In this document: piece after piece, positions 7,412 to 17,938 of the stretch
Layout: each line of letters opens with the position of its first letter
Position numbering within the stretch: position 1 is the stretch's first letter
Source of the DNA: Corynebacterium kutscheri
GTDB taxonomy: Bacteria > Actinomycetota > Actinomycetes > Mycobacteriales > Mycobacteriaceae
Direction: 5' to 3'
DNA: 64,000 nt
Assembly (NCBI RefSeq): GCF_000980835.1
Contig: NZ_CP011312.1
Span: 1,736,001 to 1,800,000 of the forward strand
Notes under the pieces: generated by a model
Told to the model about the DNA's origin: nothing
Databases searched by the model: none
The model's input: only the letters and a program-made list of their open reading frames with translations
Position numbers and translations under genes: made by a program

Positions 7412-7921
7412 TTACTGCGCAGGTGCGATAGGTATGTGGTTATCTGGAATAACCGTTTCACTTTCTTCTTCTTGTTCAATAACGGTAACTGAATCCCACA
7501 GCACTTCATACCACGAAAGGTTATGCGTTTCGACGTCTTGTTCGCCTTGTTTTGTTTGCTGTTTATTTTCGATTCCCGGATCAACCACCCGGTAAGCAAA
7601 CTCTCCTCGCTCGATCACCCCTAGGCGAGCACGTGCTTGCTCTTTGATATAGGATTCCGATTGATAACGATCAAGTTCTTCCAACAAAGTATCTTTGCGG
7701 TTTTGTAATTCAACGATTGAGGACTGTGTGTGCGCAATCTGGGCACGCTGGTCAATATAGTTACGCAGTGGTGCTTGAACCAGCAGCACAATAAATAAAA
7801 TAATAACGACTAAGCCAAAAAGCTCTTTAATGTTGAGCGAAATATGAGGAACACTTACTTTAACTGGTGTTTTATCCGGTCGATTTGCCACCGGAACCAC
7901 ACGCTTTTTCCTCATCACCAT
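7412..7921 (-). CDS. Septum formation initiator (FtsB/DivIC family)
   Basis: A 169-aa bitopic membrane protein of the divisome. A basic N-terminus is followed by one hydrophobic segment (IKELFGLVVIILFIVLLVQAPL, about residues 33-54) and a coiled-coil stretch (IDQRAQIAHTQSSIVELQNRK onwards), then the family block YIKEQARARLGVIERGEFAYRVVDPG. The C-terminal 60 residues are acidic and poorly conserved. It lies between eno and the DUF501 gene as in mycobacteria (Rv1024). The start is uncertain: ATG 7921 is used; TTG 7927 and ATG 7915 are alternatives and none has a clear ribosome-binding site. Confidence 0.85.
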   Translation of the reverse strand: MVMRKKRVVPVANRPDKTPVKVSVPHISLNIKELFGLVVIILFIVLLVQAPLRNYIDQRAQIAHTQSSIVELQNRKDTLLEELDRYQSESYIKEQARARLGVIERGEFAYRVVDPGIENKQQTKQGEQDVETHNLSWYEVLWDSVTVIEQEEESETVIPDNHIPIAPAQ

Positions 7922-8004
7922 AACCAAGCAGTTTAGCGCTTTAGGCTACAACTTTCACTTGCGACTCAACTACCTGAGGAAATATCTTTTACTGCTATCT
8001 TCCA

Positions 8005-8049
8005 AATAATAAAAGGCTTGTTTCCTATCACAGACAGAAAACAAGCCTT
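8005..8049 (-). terminator. Rho-independent terminator of eno
   Basis: An 11-bp perfect stem (AAGGCTTGTTT 8013-8023, AAACAAGCCTT 8039-8049). On the minus strand it is followed by TTATTATTTGG after CCTT. It lies about 50 nt past the eno stop. Confidence 0.85.
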
Positions 8050-8096
8050 AAAACATTCACGCGGAGGCTATTAAGCCACCTACTATCTATAAAAGA

Positions 8097-9671
<1,575 letters not shown>

Positions 9672-10457
9672 TCATACTGCGGGTTGCCGCAACGCATAAT
9701 TCGCTGCTGCATCGCGCACATTATAAAGGTACTCATTGGACATGTTATAGGAGTAAACAGCCGTTGCCCACCCCTCAGCAGTGGCAAGATCACGTCCATT
9801 GCACAATAAGTGCGCCGCAGACAATGCTGCATCATCAATCTGATTAGGGTCAGCTACCCCGTCGCCATTGCCATCTCGACCAAAACGACGCCACGATTCT
9901 GGAATAAATTGCATCGGCCCGACTGCGCGATCATAAACAGTATCACCGTCCAAATTCCCGCCATCAGTATCTGACACATGAGCAAAACCTGGTGATCCAT
10001 CTAGCGGAACCCCAATAATCGGAGGTAACACATACCCGTCCTCATTAATAGAGCGGGAATTAATGAGTTCACCGGAATAGCTACCATGACGAGTTTCCAC
10101 GTACCCAATACCAGCTAATGTTGTCCAAGAAAGGTGGCAATGAGGCCAGGCCTGCGCAGCAATTAACTCTGCATTGCCATAAGCACGTAGCGCTGCTTCT
10201 GGAATATTAGTATCTCCAGCGATAGGAGCTGCCCAAGCGCTCAGTGCATCAGAAGTGCGCCCAGCTGCGTTGATATCAATAAGCGAAACTTCCTCACCTC
10301 GTGCTGGTGGGACATCATCGGGAATTGGTTGCAACGTTCGAATAGGTGCAGCTCCATCCATAAAAGACAGTGCCCAGCCAACGAAAGAAATGACGAGAAT
10401 CATCGCCAAAACTATTCCTAGCCCACATCCTATGATACGTCTTCCCAAAAAACCCAT
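9672..10457 (-). CDS. Membrane-anchored lytic murein transglycosylase (SLT_2/MltB-like, LpqU-like)
   Basis: A 261-aa exported peptidoglycan lyase. An N-terminal hydrophobic segment (residues 8-31) serves as signal or anchor. The catalytic domain spans about residues 115-255: TTLAGIGYVETRHGSYSG contains the likely catalytic Glu, followed by the typical SLT_2 blocks IIGVPLDG, GPMQFIPESWRRFG, DGNGDGVADPNQIDDAALSAA and AVYSYN. It is the counterpart of mycobacterial LpqU (Rv1022), which likewise stands between eno and mazG, but lacks a lipobox cysteine. The start ATG 10457 has no ribosome-binding site; TACAAT 8 nt upstream suggests a leaderless message. Confidence 0.82.
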   Translation of the reverse strand: MGFLGRRIIGCGLGIVLAMILVISFVGWALSFMDGAAPIRTLQPIPDDVPPARGEEVSLIDINAAGRTSDALSAWAAPIAGDTNIPEAALRAYGNAELIAAQAWPHCHLSWTTLAGIGYVETRHGSYSGELINSRSINEDGYVLPPIIGVPLDGSPGFAHVSDTDGGNLDGDTVYDRAVGPMQFIPESWRRFGRDGNGDGVADPNQIDDAALSAAHLLCNGRDLATAEGWATAVYSYNMSNEYLYNVRDAAANYALRQPAV

Positions 10458-10574
10458 AACGTAGCATTGTAACTAAAATAGGTATCTTGCATCACAAAAG
10501 TAGTCATAATATGACCTGTGCCAACTTATAATAATCCCAGTTAAATCAACATAATTGAAGCTCAATATTAAAAA

Positions 10575-11198
10575 TTATTCTGAAGCTGTTTCACTTTGTT
10601 TGCCTAATTCCCACAGTCGTTCTTGTTCTTCAATAGCAACTAGCGCAGTAGTACCGTCGAAAAGATACGGGGAACGCGTTTGCATTTTTGAGACAAAACT
10701 TTGCGCTACTGCTTCAAAATCAAAACTGCCCCGACGATCAGCAATCTCTGAGTGGAAAAGCACCTGCAAGAAGATATCCGAAAGTTCTTTTTTCAGCGCT
10801 TCCTCACTATTTTCTAGCTGCACTGCCTCAACAAATTCTTGCACTTCCTCATGCAGATACGACAACAAAGACTCATGCGTTTGACTTTGCTCCCATTCAC
10901 CAATACTTAGTGCCTGACGCATCACCTGTACCGATTGATATACCGGGTCTTTACGGCTGGGCACCTCTATCACCTGTGCCCCGTCAGCAATAGCGGAAAG
11001 TACCCGCGGATCCTCTACATTAGTGCTCACTAATATAGTGCTGTTTTCATCCTTGGTAATCACATCACCGAAATGCCAGCGTACTTTAATAGGAACTTCA
11101 TCACTGAACTCAACATTGCCTTTCAATGTTGGTAAAACATCGAAGGGAATCAGTGTTGGCCAGCGAGAATCCAAAAGCAGCACAATCATGACTGCCAT
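10575..11198 (-). CDS. mazG: Nucleoside triphosphate pyrophosphohydrolase (MazG)
   Basis: A 207-aa house-cleaning enzyme that hydrolyses NTPs, probably including damaged nucleotides, to NMP and pyrophosphate. The MazG domain is in the C-terminal half: YLHEEVQEFVEAVQ with the metal-binding E-x-x-E pattern near residue 115, then LKKELSDIFLQVLFHSEIADRRG (E-x-x-D) and the conserved RSPYLFDG. The N-terminal 85 residues are the extra domain seen in mycobacterial MazG. It lies downstream of mfd on the same strand, as in M. tuberculosis (Rv1021), suggesting a shared role in genome maintenance. Confidence 0.88.
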   Translation of the reverse strand: MAVMIVLLLDSRWPTLIPFDVLPTLKGNVEFSDEVPIKVRWHFGDVITKDENSTILVSTNVEDPRVLSAIADGAQVIEVPSRKDPVYQSVQVMRQALSIGEWEQSQTHESLLSYLHEEVQEFVEAVQLENSEEALKKELSDIFLQVLFHSEIADRRGSFDFEAVAQSFVSKMQTRSPYLFDGTTALVAIEEQERLWELGKQSETASE

Positions 11199-11283
11199 AG
11201 TATCCGAAGAGCTACCTTAGCTTTGGCATTAGCAACGTAACTCATCGGTTTTTTCTAACATGCTTTTTCTACAGTTTTAATCA

Positions 11284-14200
11284 CTAACGCAAACGATATT
11301 TATGTCGCCGCGACTCACGCCTTTCCTCCCAATCACTATCGTGATCCGCATTATTGCTTTTCCTCGTTACGGTGCGCGCAGAAATTATTTTCGACGATCC
11401 ACCTTTAGCACCAGCCAAATGAATATCAGCGGTACTAACCGAAACCACTGCGTCGTCAAGCTTTTCTCCGGTAACTGAAACCCGAGGCTTAGACCACATG
11501 GCAGAAATAAAATCAGCAACCCATTGCAATAATTCCACATCGCGTAGTCGCGCATCAGTGACATTTCGCCCGGCCGTAGGCATGGGAAGTTGTACCGCTT
11601 TTGCTGCTGCCCGGTAGGTCGCTCCCGGAAATAGTCGTTTCAAGCGTACCTGCCCGGAATCGCTCAATTCCATTGGATGCACTTTAATCCGAGTACCTTG
11701 CATACCAATATCAGATAGCTTTACTTCGCGAGCACAATGGCGCAATCTAGCTACTGCAAGCAATCGATACACCGCTTCCGGAAGCGCACCATAACGGTCA
11801 ATCATTTCTTCGCGCACAGCTATCAAATCTTCTTCGCTTGTCGACGCTGACAGCTTCCGATAAACCTCTAACCGCAGTCGCTCTGAACCAATATATTCTT
11901 CCGGAATATGCGCATCTACCGGAAGATCAATACGAATTTCTTTTGGCCCATTATCGCTGGCATCAATGGGTTTGCCATCGGCAAGCGCACGATACGTTTC
12001 CACGGCTTCACCAACTAGGCGCATATACAGATCAAAGCCTACCCCAGCTATATAACCAGACTGTTGTACCCCAAGAACATTGCCGGCACCACGCATTTCC
12101 AGGTCTTTCATGGCCACAGCCATGCCCGCACCAAGATCATTATTCTGAGCAATAGTAGCCAAGCGATCATAAGAATGCTCGCTTAATATTACTGCCTTGG
12201 GATACAAGAAATAAGCATAACCGCGCTCTCTCGAGCGTCCTACCCTACCGCGCAGCTGGTGCAATTGAGACAAGCCCATGTGGTGTGCATTTTCAACAAT
12301 TAATGTGTTGGCATTGGCAATATCTAGGCCTGTTTCAACAATGGTTGTGCACACAAGCACATCATATTCTCGATTCCAAAAGCCTTGTACCGTACGCTCA
12401 AGTAATTCCTCATTCATCTGACCATGGGCAACCACAATGCGGGCTTCGGGAACTAAATCACGTAATTCTCGCGCTTTCTTCTCAATATCAGCAACCTTGT
12501 TATGGACAAAAAATACTTGACCATCGCGCAATAGTTCTCGCCTGATTGCTGCTGCTACCTGTTTTTCTTCCTGAGCGCCCACATAAGTCAGAATCGGATG
12601 GCGATCTTCTGGTGGCGTCAAGATAGTAGACATTTCCCGAATGCCAGCCATCGACATTTCCAAAGTGCGCGGAATAGGTGTTGCAGACATAGTGAGCACA
12701 TCAACGTGGGTTCGCATCGCTTTGATGTGTTCTTTATGTTCCACACCAAACCGCTGTTCCTCGTCAATGACGACCAGACCAAGGTTTTTCCACTGAACAC
12801 CGGTTTGTAATAAGCGATGAGTACCAATAACAATATCAACGCTTCCATCTGCAAGACCGCGAAGAATCTCTTTAGCTTCTTTGGTATCAGTAAACCGTGA
12901 CAAGCCACGAACTTCGACTGGGAATCCTGCCATGCGCTCTGTGAAGGTACTAAGGTGCTGCTGAGCAAGCAAGGTAGTAGGTACCAATACAGCTACTTGT
13001 TTACCATCTTGAACTGCTTTAAAAGCTGCGCGTACTGCGACTTCGGTTTTGCCATATCCCACGTCCCCCACAACCACTCGATCCATAGGGGAAGGCTTTT
13101 CCATATCGGATTTCACCGCATCAATGGCAAGCATCTGGTCTTCAGTTTCTACATATGGAAAATTATCTTCCATTTCTTTTTGCCACGGAGAATCCGGGGC
13201 AAAGGCATGACCTGGTGCAGATTGTCGCTTAGCATAAAGTTCTACTAATTCCCCAGCAATTTCACGCACCGCAGCGCGAGCTTTAGTTGTAGTTTTCTTC
13301 CAATCCGAGCCACCCATTTTAGAAAGACTCGGAGTTTCTCCACCAATGTATTTGCTCAGCATATCCAGCGAATCCATCGGCACATAAAGCTGATCAGCAG
13401 GCTGTCCACGTTTGCTTGGCGCATATTCCAACACAATGTATTCACGTCGTGAGGTTTCATCACCGCTGGTAAGGGTGCGCTCGGTCATCTCCAAGAAGCG
13501 ACCTATGCCGTGGGTTTCATGAACCACATAATCGCCTTTTTTCAAGGCTAAAGGATCAACCCTATGTCGACGTTTTGCAGGGCGTCGTTTAGCACCAACA
13601 ATATCGCCTACTCGGTTACCGGTTAGGTCAGTCTCAGTAATGACTACCAACGGCAACGCCTCAGCATCACGATGCTTACGCACTTTAGGAAAAATCAAAC
13701 CAGCATGACTTAACGCCTGATAAAGCGTTACCTCACCAGGGCTTGGCTCCCACTTTGCAGTAGCTACTTTGGTGGCAATACCTTTTTCTTTAAACCGCTC
13801 TACCATGCGCTTTATTGCACCTTCAGCGGGAGCAATGAAAGCTGCTCGCCCACCAGCAAGTGTATGTGCCAGCAGCATCGACATCATTTCATTGATCGCC
13901 TCATTATCGCCTCGAGGACGTGGTGCAGGATCAAAATCTAGCGGCAAAGTATCTTCTTCTGCTGTTTCCATCATTCCAGGAGGCGCGAAAGTCCACCAGG
14001 GTTGTCCGGCACTATGCGCTGCAGCTTCTAATGCTTCATAGCTACGATAATTCGAACGATCAAGATCAAGTCCCTCAGTAGCAATCGGCCCATCAGCACC
14101 CATAGCAGCAGCTTCCCAACCCGCACGAAGAAACTCTTCATCGGTAGCTTGTAAATCAGCGACACGAGTACGTACTTTTTCTGGGTCAAGAACCAACACA

Positions 14201-15057
14201 TGCGTGTTAGTCGGCATGAGCTGAGATAAGGTAACCATGGGGGTATCTACAAGCGCTGGAATAAGTGCTTCCATGCCGTCTGTGGGAATACCATCGGCAA
14301 TTTTGGTTAATAATTCTTGTAAAGTTGCATGTGAACTATGTTTTTTAGCTAATTCTTCAGCACGTGTAGCAACCTCTGGGGTAATAAGTAATTCACGGGC
14401 AGGAAATATTTCTAACCGAGGAATTTCAATATCTTTAAATGCTCGTTGATCTGCTACTGAAAACGCTCGAAGTTCCGTGACCTCATCGCCCCAGAATTCT
14501 ATCCGAACGGGTTGCTCAGCCGTAGTGGGAAAAATATCAAGAATACCGCCCCGGGTAGCAAATTCTCCTCGTTTAGCCACCAAATCGACATGAGTGTAGG
14601 CACGTAACACTAATTGCTGAGTGAGCTCATTAAAATTGTATTCTTGCTCTGGTTCAATAACCAAAGGAGCACGCCCTGGAGTGGTTTCTAAAATTGGCTG
14701 ACACGCACCTCGCGCGGCAGTAACTACCACCTGCAAACTATCTAGCCTACTTAAAATCTGCGCACGACGACCAACAATATCTGCTGCGGGGCTTAAACGT
14801 TCATGCGGCAAAGTTTCCCAGGCAGGAAACCAGGCAACTTTCTCACCCAACATTGCCTTTAGTTCTGCAGTGAGATCTTCGGCATCACGTCCGGTAGCAG
14901 TTACTACTAATACGGGGGCTTGATGAGCCAGCGCACCAATTGCCCAGGGATGCACCTGGTTAATACCCGTAAGGTGTAGTCGTGATTCGCCACTATGCGA
15001 AAGCATTCCCTTTATTTTAGGGTCGGTAGCAGCCACCTTGAGCAGGCCAGCAAGCAT
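11284..15057 (-). CDS. mfd: Transcription-repair coupling factor
   Basis: A 1257-aa DNA translocase that removes RNA polymerase stalled at lesions and recruits UvrA. Domain order fits the family: UvrB-homology region (residues about 10-350), RNA-polymerase-interacting Tudor-like domain ([19 protein letters not shown] near residue 500), RecG-like translocase with Walker [20 protein letters not shown]-type [11 protein letters not shown], motif [13 protein letters not shown], and helicase motifs through QLRGRVGRS, and finally the TRCF C-terminal domain. The start is ATG 15057 (LAGLLKV) because GAGGAG lies just upstream; the frame is open 4 codons further to a TTG that contains this site. It sits between the TetR gene and mazG on one strand. 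Confidence 0.97.
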   Translation of the reverse strand: MLAGLLKVAATDPKIKGMLSHSGESRLHLTGINQVHPWAIGALAHQAPVLVVTATGRDAEDLTAELKAMLGEKVAWFPAWETLPHERLSPAADIVGRRAQILSRLDSLQVVVTAARGACQPILETTPGRAPLVIEPEQEYNFNELTQQLVLRAYTHVDLVAKRGEFATRGGILDIFPTTAEQPVRIEFWGDEVTELRAFSVADQRAFKDIEIPRLEIFPARELLITPEVATRAEELAKKHSSHATLQELLTKIADGIPTDGMEALIPALVDTPMVTLSQLMPTNTHVLVLDPEKVRTRVADLQATDEEFLRAGWEAAAMGADGPIATEGLDLDRSNYRSYEALEAAAHSAGQPWWTFAPPGMMETAEEDTLPLDFDPAPRPRGDNEAINEMMSMLLAHTLAGGRAAFIAPAEGAIKRMVERFKEKGIATKVATAKWEPSPGEVTLYQALSHAGLIFPKVRKHRDAEALPLVVITETDLTGNRVGDIVGAKRRPAKRRHRVDPLALKKGDYVVHETHGIGRFLEMTERTLTSGDETSRREYIVLEYAPSKRGQPADQLYVPMDSLDMLSKYIGGETPSLSKMGGSDWKKTTTKARAAVREIAGELVELYAKRQSAPGHAFAPDSPWQKEMEDNFPYVETEDQMLAIDAVKSDMEKPSPMDRVVVGDVGYGKTEVAVRAAFKAVQDGKQVAVLVPTTLLAQQHLSTFTERMAGFPVEVRGLSRFTDTKEAKEILRGLADGSVDIVIGTHRLLQTGVQWKNLGLVVIDEEQRFGVEHKEHIKAMRTHVDVLTMSATPIPRTLEMSMAGIREMSTILTPPEDRHPILTYVGAQEEKQVAAAIRRELLRDGQVFFVHNKVADIEKKARELRDLVPEARIVVAHGQMNEELLERTVQGFWNREYDVLVCTTIVETGLDIANANTLIVENAHHMGLSQLHQLRGRVGRSRERGYAYFLYPKAVILSEHSYDRLATIAQNNDLGAGMAVAMKDLEMRGAGNVLGVQQSGYIAGVGFDLYMRLVGEAVETYRALADGKPIDASDNGPKEIRIDLPVDAHIPEEYIGSERLRLEVYRKLSASTSEEDLIAVREEMIDRYGALPEAVYRLLAVARLRHCAREVKLSDIGMQGTRIKVHPMELSDSGQVRLKRLFPGATYRAAAKAVQLPMPTAGRNVTDARLRDVELLQWVADFISAMWSKPRVSVTGEKLDDAVVSVSTADIHLAGAKGGSSKIISARTVTRKSNNADHDSDWEERRESRRHKYRLR

Positions 15058-15091
15058 TGTTCTCCTCAAAAATTTTTAAAGTTTAGGATGA

Positions 15092-15760
15092 CTAATTCTG
15101 ATTTCCCAATACTGATGGGAGATTATTAGTCGCCGATAAGTGCGGTTCAGCTTCCATGCCGGCTAAACCATTCCAGCATAGATTCACAATGTGGGCAGCA
15201 ACATTTTCTTTGCTTAATTCAACAACCTCAGAAGACGCCTCACGACGCTCATCCAACCACCATTGCGCAGTCATACTTACCATACCGACTAATGCCTGAC
15301 CATATAATGTCGCATAATCAGGATTTAATCCGGAACGTTCAAAGGCCTTGCCTAAGATATGAGACACCTGAACGGTTGCGTCGCCAAGCAAAGTTGAATA
15401 CGTGCGATCCTGAGTTGGCTGCATATCGCGAACCAAAATTTGAAAACCATCTGTTTCTTCCTCCACATAGCTCAACAATGCAATCACCGCTTGCTCAATA
15501 CGAGCCCGTGATCGTCCAGTACCCAAAGAATCTTTAATGGTTTTCTCTAATCGGAGCATCTCTCGATCAATGACAACCGCATATAACCCCTCTTTACCCC
15601 CGAAATGTTCATAAATCACTGGTTTCGATACCCCAGCGCGGGCCGCAATCTCTTCAATACTCGCACCATCAAACCCGCGTTCAGCGAATACACCACGGCT
15701 AATCTCAATCAATTGTTCCCGACGCTGTTTTCCCGTCATTCTCTTTGCAGCCATGCACAT
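15092..15760 (-). CDS. TetR family transcriptional regulator
   Basis: A 222-aa one-component regulator. Residues 11-58 form the DNA-binding domain with helix-turn-helix IEEIAARAGVSKPVIYEHFGGKEGLY; the rest is a helical ligand domain. Position and orientation (directly upstream of mfd and mazG, 34 nt before mfd) equal those of Rv1019 in M. tuberculosis, which has been reported to repress its own operon; the same role is inferred here. The start is ATG 15760 or the in-frame ATG 15754; neither has a clear ribosome-binding site. The ligand is not known. Confidence 0.85.
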   Translation of the reverse strand: MCMAAKRMTGKQRREQLIEISRGVFAERGFDGASIEEIAARAGVSKPVIYEHFGGKEGLYAVVIDREMLRLEKTIKDSLGTGRSRARIEQAVIALLSYVEEETDGFQILVRDMQPTQDRTYSTLLGDATVQVSHILGKAFERSGLNPDYATLYGQALVGMVSMTAQWWLDERREASSEVVELSKENVAAHIVNLCWNGLAGMEAEPHLSATNNLPSVLGNQN

Positions 15761-15838
15761 AAGACTATCGTGTCCACGTCTTTTCTTATTGATCGCTTTT
15801 TAGGCTATGATTCTTTTCGGCTACTTCATTACAGCCTT

Positions 15839-15910
15839 TTCCCCATGGTGTAATTGGCAACACTACGGTTTTTGGTACCGTCATTCTAGGTTCGAGTCCT
15901 GGTGGGGAAG
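15839..15910 (+). tRNA. tRNA-Gln (anticodon UUG)
   Basis: A complete cloverleaf: acceptor TTCCCCA / TGGGGAA, D arm GTGT / ACAC, anticodon stem ACGGT / ACCGT with loop TTTTGGT (anticodon TTG), T arm CTAGG TTCGAGT CCTGG, discriminator G. CCA is not encoded. Divergent from the TetR gene. Confidence 0.95.
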
Positions 15911-15917
15911 CTTTTTC

Positions 15918-15967
15918 AATCCTTACAAACCGGCGTTTCGTCGGTTAGTAGGGATTTTTTATTTTTT
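15918..15967 (+). terminator. Rho-independent terminator after tRNA-Gln
   Basis: A stem built from AATCC-TAC-AACCG pairing with CGGTT-GTA-GGATT (small mismatches), loop around GCGTTTCGT, followed by a T-run TTTTTTATTTTTT. Confidence 0.85.
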
Positions 15968-16100
15968 GTATATGACGACATACAGGTTATCCGTTGTCAT
16001 ATATCTGGGGTCACTATGAAATGCGCACCAAAAGACCACAACGAATAAAACCACGGCTCTCCCCGCCAAAATAACCTTCTATCAGAGAAATTAAACACAT

Positions 16101-16119
16101 ATAGGGGAGGCTTACCTAA
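16101..16119. promoter_or_regulatory. DtxR-like iron box upstream of the LANTG adhesin gene
   Basis: ATAGGGGAGGCTTACCTAA matches the 19-bp DtxR palindrome (TTAGGTTAGGCTAACCTAA in this orientation) at 15 of 19 positions, the same score as the box in the siderophore locus. It lies 105 nt before the adhesin start and about 20 nt upstream of the best -35 candidate. Regulation by iron is inferred. Confidence 0.5.
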
Positions 16120-16223
16120 TTAAGTATTACCCCCTTTCTTGACCTTGCCCCAAAAGACAGGAATGATTTCTTGCGCTCTATGTAGAGTTCCCCTTTCCCA
16201 GAAAGAAAGTATGGAAAACAATA

Positions 16224-17714
16224 ATGAATCATTCATATAAGAAAGGTGCAATAACCAAGGGTTTCCCTCATAGCCCATGGATTGCTGCGCTATTCACCCT
16301 CGTCCTTATCGCAAGCCTCATTCCACTTGCAGTGCAATTCTCAACTAGTGCACATGCACAGGAGAACGCGGTGTCCGAGACCAAAGAAGGTCGATTCAGG
16401 ATCGTTAAATACTCTGCCGGTGTTAAAGCCGACAAATCTCTTGACTTTGATCAAAAATTCACCAATCGTGAATCCAAGTTCACCTGGGAATGCACCCCAC
16501 CTGAAGGTAAAGGCAACAAAAAGGCCAGTGACCTTAAAGGCAATTTCACGGTTAACTCCGCAGGAGGTGCTTTCATAAGCGAATACTTCCCGCTAGGAAC
16601 CAAATGCTCCGTCACCGAGGACGCAACAGCTGCCAAAATTGATGGATACACCCACAAACTTGTTGTCGAGGATCAGGGAGTAACCCAAGACGGTAACACG
16701 CTCAGCTTTACTATTGAATCAGAGCGAATGGTAAGCATTACCGCAAACAATCGCTACACTCCCGGAGAAGAGGCTAAACCAGAGCCAAAGCCCAACCCAG
16801 ATCCTGCGCCTAAGCCTGATCCACAACCCCAGCCTAAGCCTGAAGATAAGCAAGGCAGCTTCCGAATCTCTAAGTCCGCAGTAATCGTCAAGTCTGATGG
16901 AAGCTTCCAATACGACGATGCAAAATTCGCTCAGCGTGACTTCAAGTTCACCTGGGAATGCACCCCACCAAAGGGCAAAAAAGAAACTGGCGAGCTTACA
17001 GTTAAAGCTACGGCTGCTATCCCAAGTAAAAAATTCCCGCTAGGAACCACCTGTACTGTTGCCGAAGACGCAGCATCTGCCAAGTTTGATGGATACACCC
17101 ACAAACTCGCTGTAGATAGCAAGCATGCTAAACAAGATGGAAATAAGTTCACCTTCACCATTGATTCCGAAACTGTCTCCACCATTGATGTTCGCAATGA
17201 GTACACCCTAGGAAACGCCCCAGTTCCACCAACTTCATCGTCTAAGACAACAACACCTACCGCTTCGTCGACAACAAAGCCAACCACTTCCGCGTCATCG
17301 ACAGCAACTTCAACCGCGTCTTCTACTTCTAAACCAACCACAGAACCAACCGAGTCAACAACGACCCGTAACTTCCCACCAATTATTCCAATCCCGATTC
17401 CTATCCCGGTTCCTCCGGCACCGTTCCCACCAGCACCACACCCAGCTCCGGCGCCACATCCGGCACCTGCCCCAGCACCGGCACCTGGTAACAACAGCAA
17501 CCCAGCTGCACCACACCATGGTGGCAACAACGCAGCTCAACCACAGCAGAACAACAACAAGAACACCGCTACTGCCCCTAGCCAAAGCAATAAGGGCCAA
17601 GGCAAGCTAGCAAATACTGGTGCTTCTGTAATCTGGATAGCACTTGTAGCGCTACTTCTTGCTCTAGTCGGTGGTTTCATCACTTATCGCGGCCGGTTGA
17701 ATAAAAACAACTAA
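16224..17714 (+). CDS. Sortase-anchored surface protein with two DUF5979-like modules and LANTG motif
   Basis: A 496-aa cell-wall protein. Signal peptide with cleavage expected after SAHA (residue 45); module 1 about 55-178; a Pro/Lys/Asp/Glu-rich linker 179-212; module 2 about 213-335; a Ser/Thr-rich stalk 336-385, a likely target for O-mannosylation; a Pro/Ala/His-rich stretch to about 460; then the sortase signal LANTG (462-466), a hydrophobic helix and the basic tail RGRLNKNN. Both modules share FTWECTPP, FPLGT-C-V-ED and DGYTHKL with two conserved cysteines. The modules are so alike in DNA that exact 22- and 27-nt repeats remain. It starts at ATG 16224; AAGAAAG lies upstream but not at ideal distance. 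It resembles corynebacterial Sap-type adhesins; the receptor is unknown. The small secreted protein at 4734-5291 is a one-module paralogue. Confidence 0.88.
   Translation: MNHSYKKGAITKGFPHSPWIAALFTLVLIASLIPLAVQFSTSAHAQENAVSETKEGRFRIVKYSAGVKADKSLDFDQKFTNRESKFTWECTPPEGKGNKKASDLKGNFTVNSAGGAFISEYFPLGTKCSVTEDATAAKIDGYTHKLVVEDQGVTQDGNTLSFTIESERMVSITANNRYTPGEEAKPEPKPNPDPAPKPDPQPQPKPEDKQGSFRISKSAVIVKSDGSFQYDDAKFAQRDFKFTWECTPPKGKKETGELTVKATAAIPSKKFPLGTTCTVAEDAASAKFDGYTHKLAVDSKHAKQDGNKFTFTIDSETVSTIDVRNEYTLGNAPVPPTSSSKTTTPTASSTTKPTTSASSTATSTASSTSKPTTEPTESTTTRNFPPIIPIPIPIPVPPAPFPPAPHPAPAPHPAPAPAPAPGNNSNPAAPHHGGNNAAQPQQNNNKNTATAPSQSNKGQGKLANTGASVIWIALVALLLALVGGFITYRGRLNKNN
16475..16969 (+). repeat. Exact 27-nt direct repeats inside the adhesin gene
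   Basis: The same 27 nt, encoding KFTWECTP in context, occur at 16475-16501 and 16943-16969 (468 bp apart, a multiple of 3). A second identical 22-nt pair lies in the DGYTHKL segments (about 16638 and 17088). They mark a module duplication. Confidence 0.85.
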
Positions 17715-17760
17715 CACATAAAACATGTGTATAAGGCGTAAAAAATAGCCTGCCTACGCT

Positions 17761-17813
17761 AATCCCCTCTTTTCTATCGGTTATTGAAAACCGCTAAAAG
17801 AGGGGATTATTTT
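17761..17813 (+). terminator. Rho-independent terminator after the adhesin gene
   Basis: A 13-bp perfect stem (AATCCCCTCTTTT 17761-17773, AAAAGAGGGGATT 17796-17808) followed by ATTTTA. Confidence 0.88.
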
Positions 17814-17869
17814 ATGCCAACCAAGAACGCGAATAATAGAGATTCCTAGTACTCATATCTCATATCAAC

Positions 17870-17903
17870 AAGGTGCACTCCTATGAGAAAAGAAGTGCAC
17901 CTT
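17870..17903 (-). terminator. Hairpin terminator of the multicopper oxidase gene
   Basis: A 10-bp perfect stem (AAGGTGCACT 17870-17879, AGTGCACCTT 17894-17903), 36 nt past the stop on the minus strand. Confidence 0.7.
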
Positions 17904-17938
17904 AATATCAATAAGCGTTGATCGTCGTTAAGTAAAAA

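Larger units (their letters stand above)
15911..16223. other. Intergenic region between tRNA-Gln and the adhesin gene
   Basis: Holds, in order, the tRNA terminator, an inverted repeat (TATATGAC 15969-15976 with GTCATATA 15996-16003), the DtxR-like box at 16101-16119 and a likely promoter, TTGACC at 16139-16144 with AATGAT at 16162-16167 (17-nt spacing). Confidence 0.55.

Noticed and set aside
16931..17530. Long minus-strand ORF opposite the adhesin gene (199 codons, Gly/Val/Ala-rich)
   Set aside because: Its composition mirrors the Pro/Ala and Ser/Thr repeats on the other strand; no start signal and no domain.
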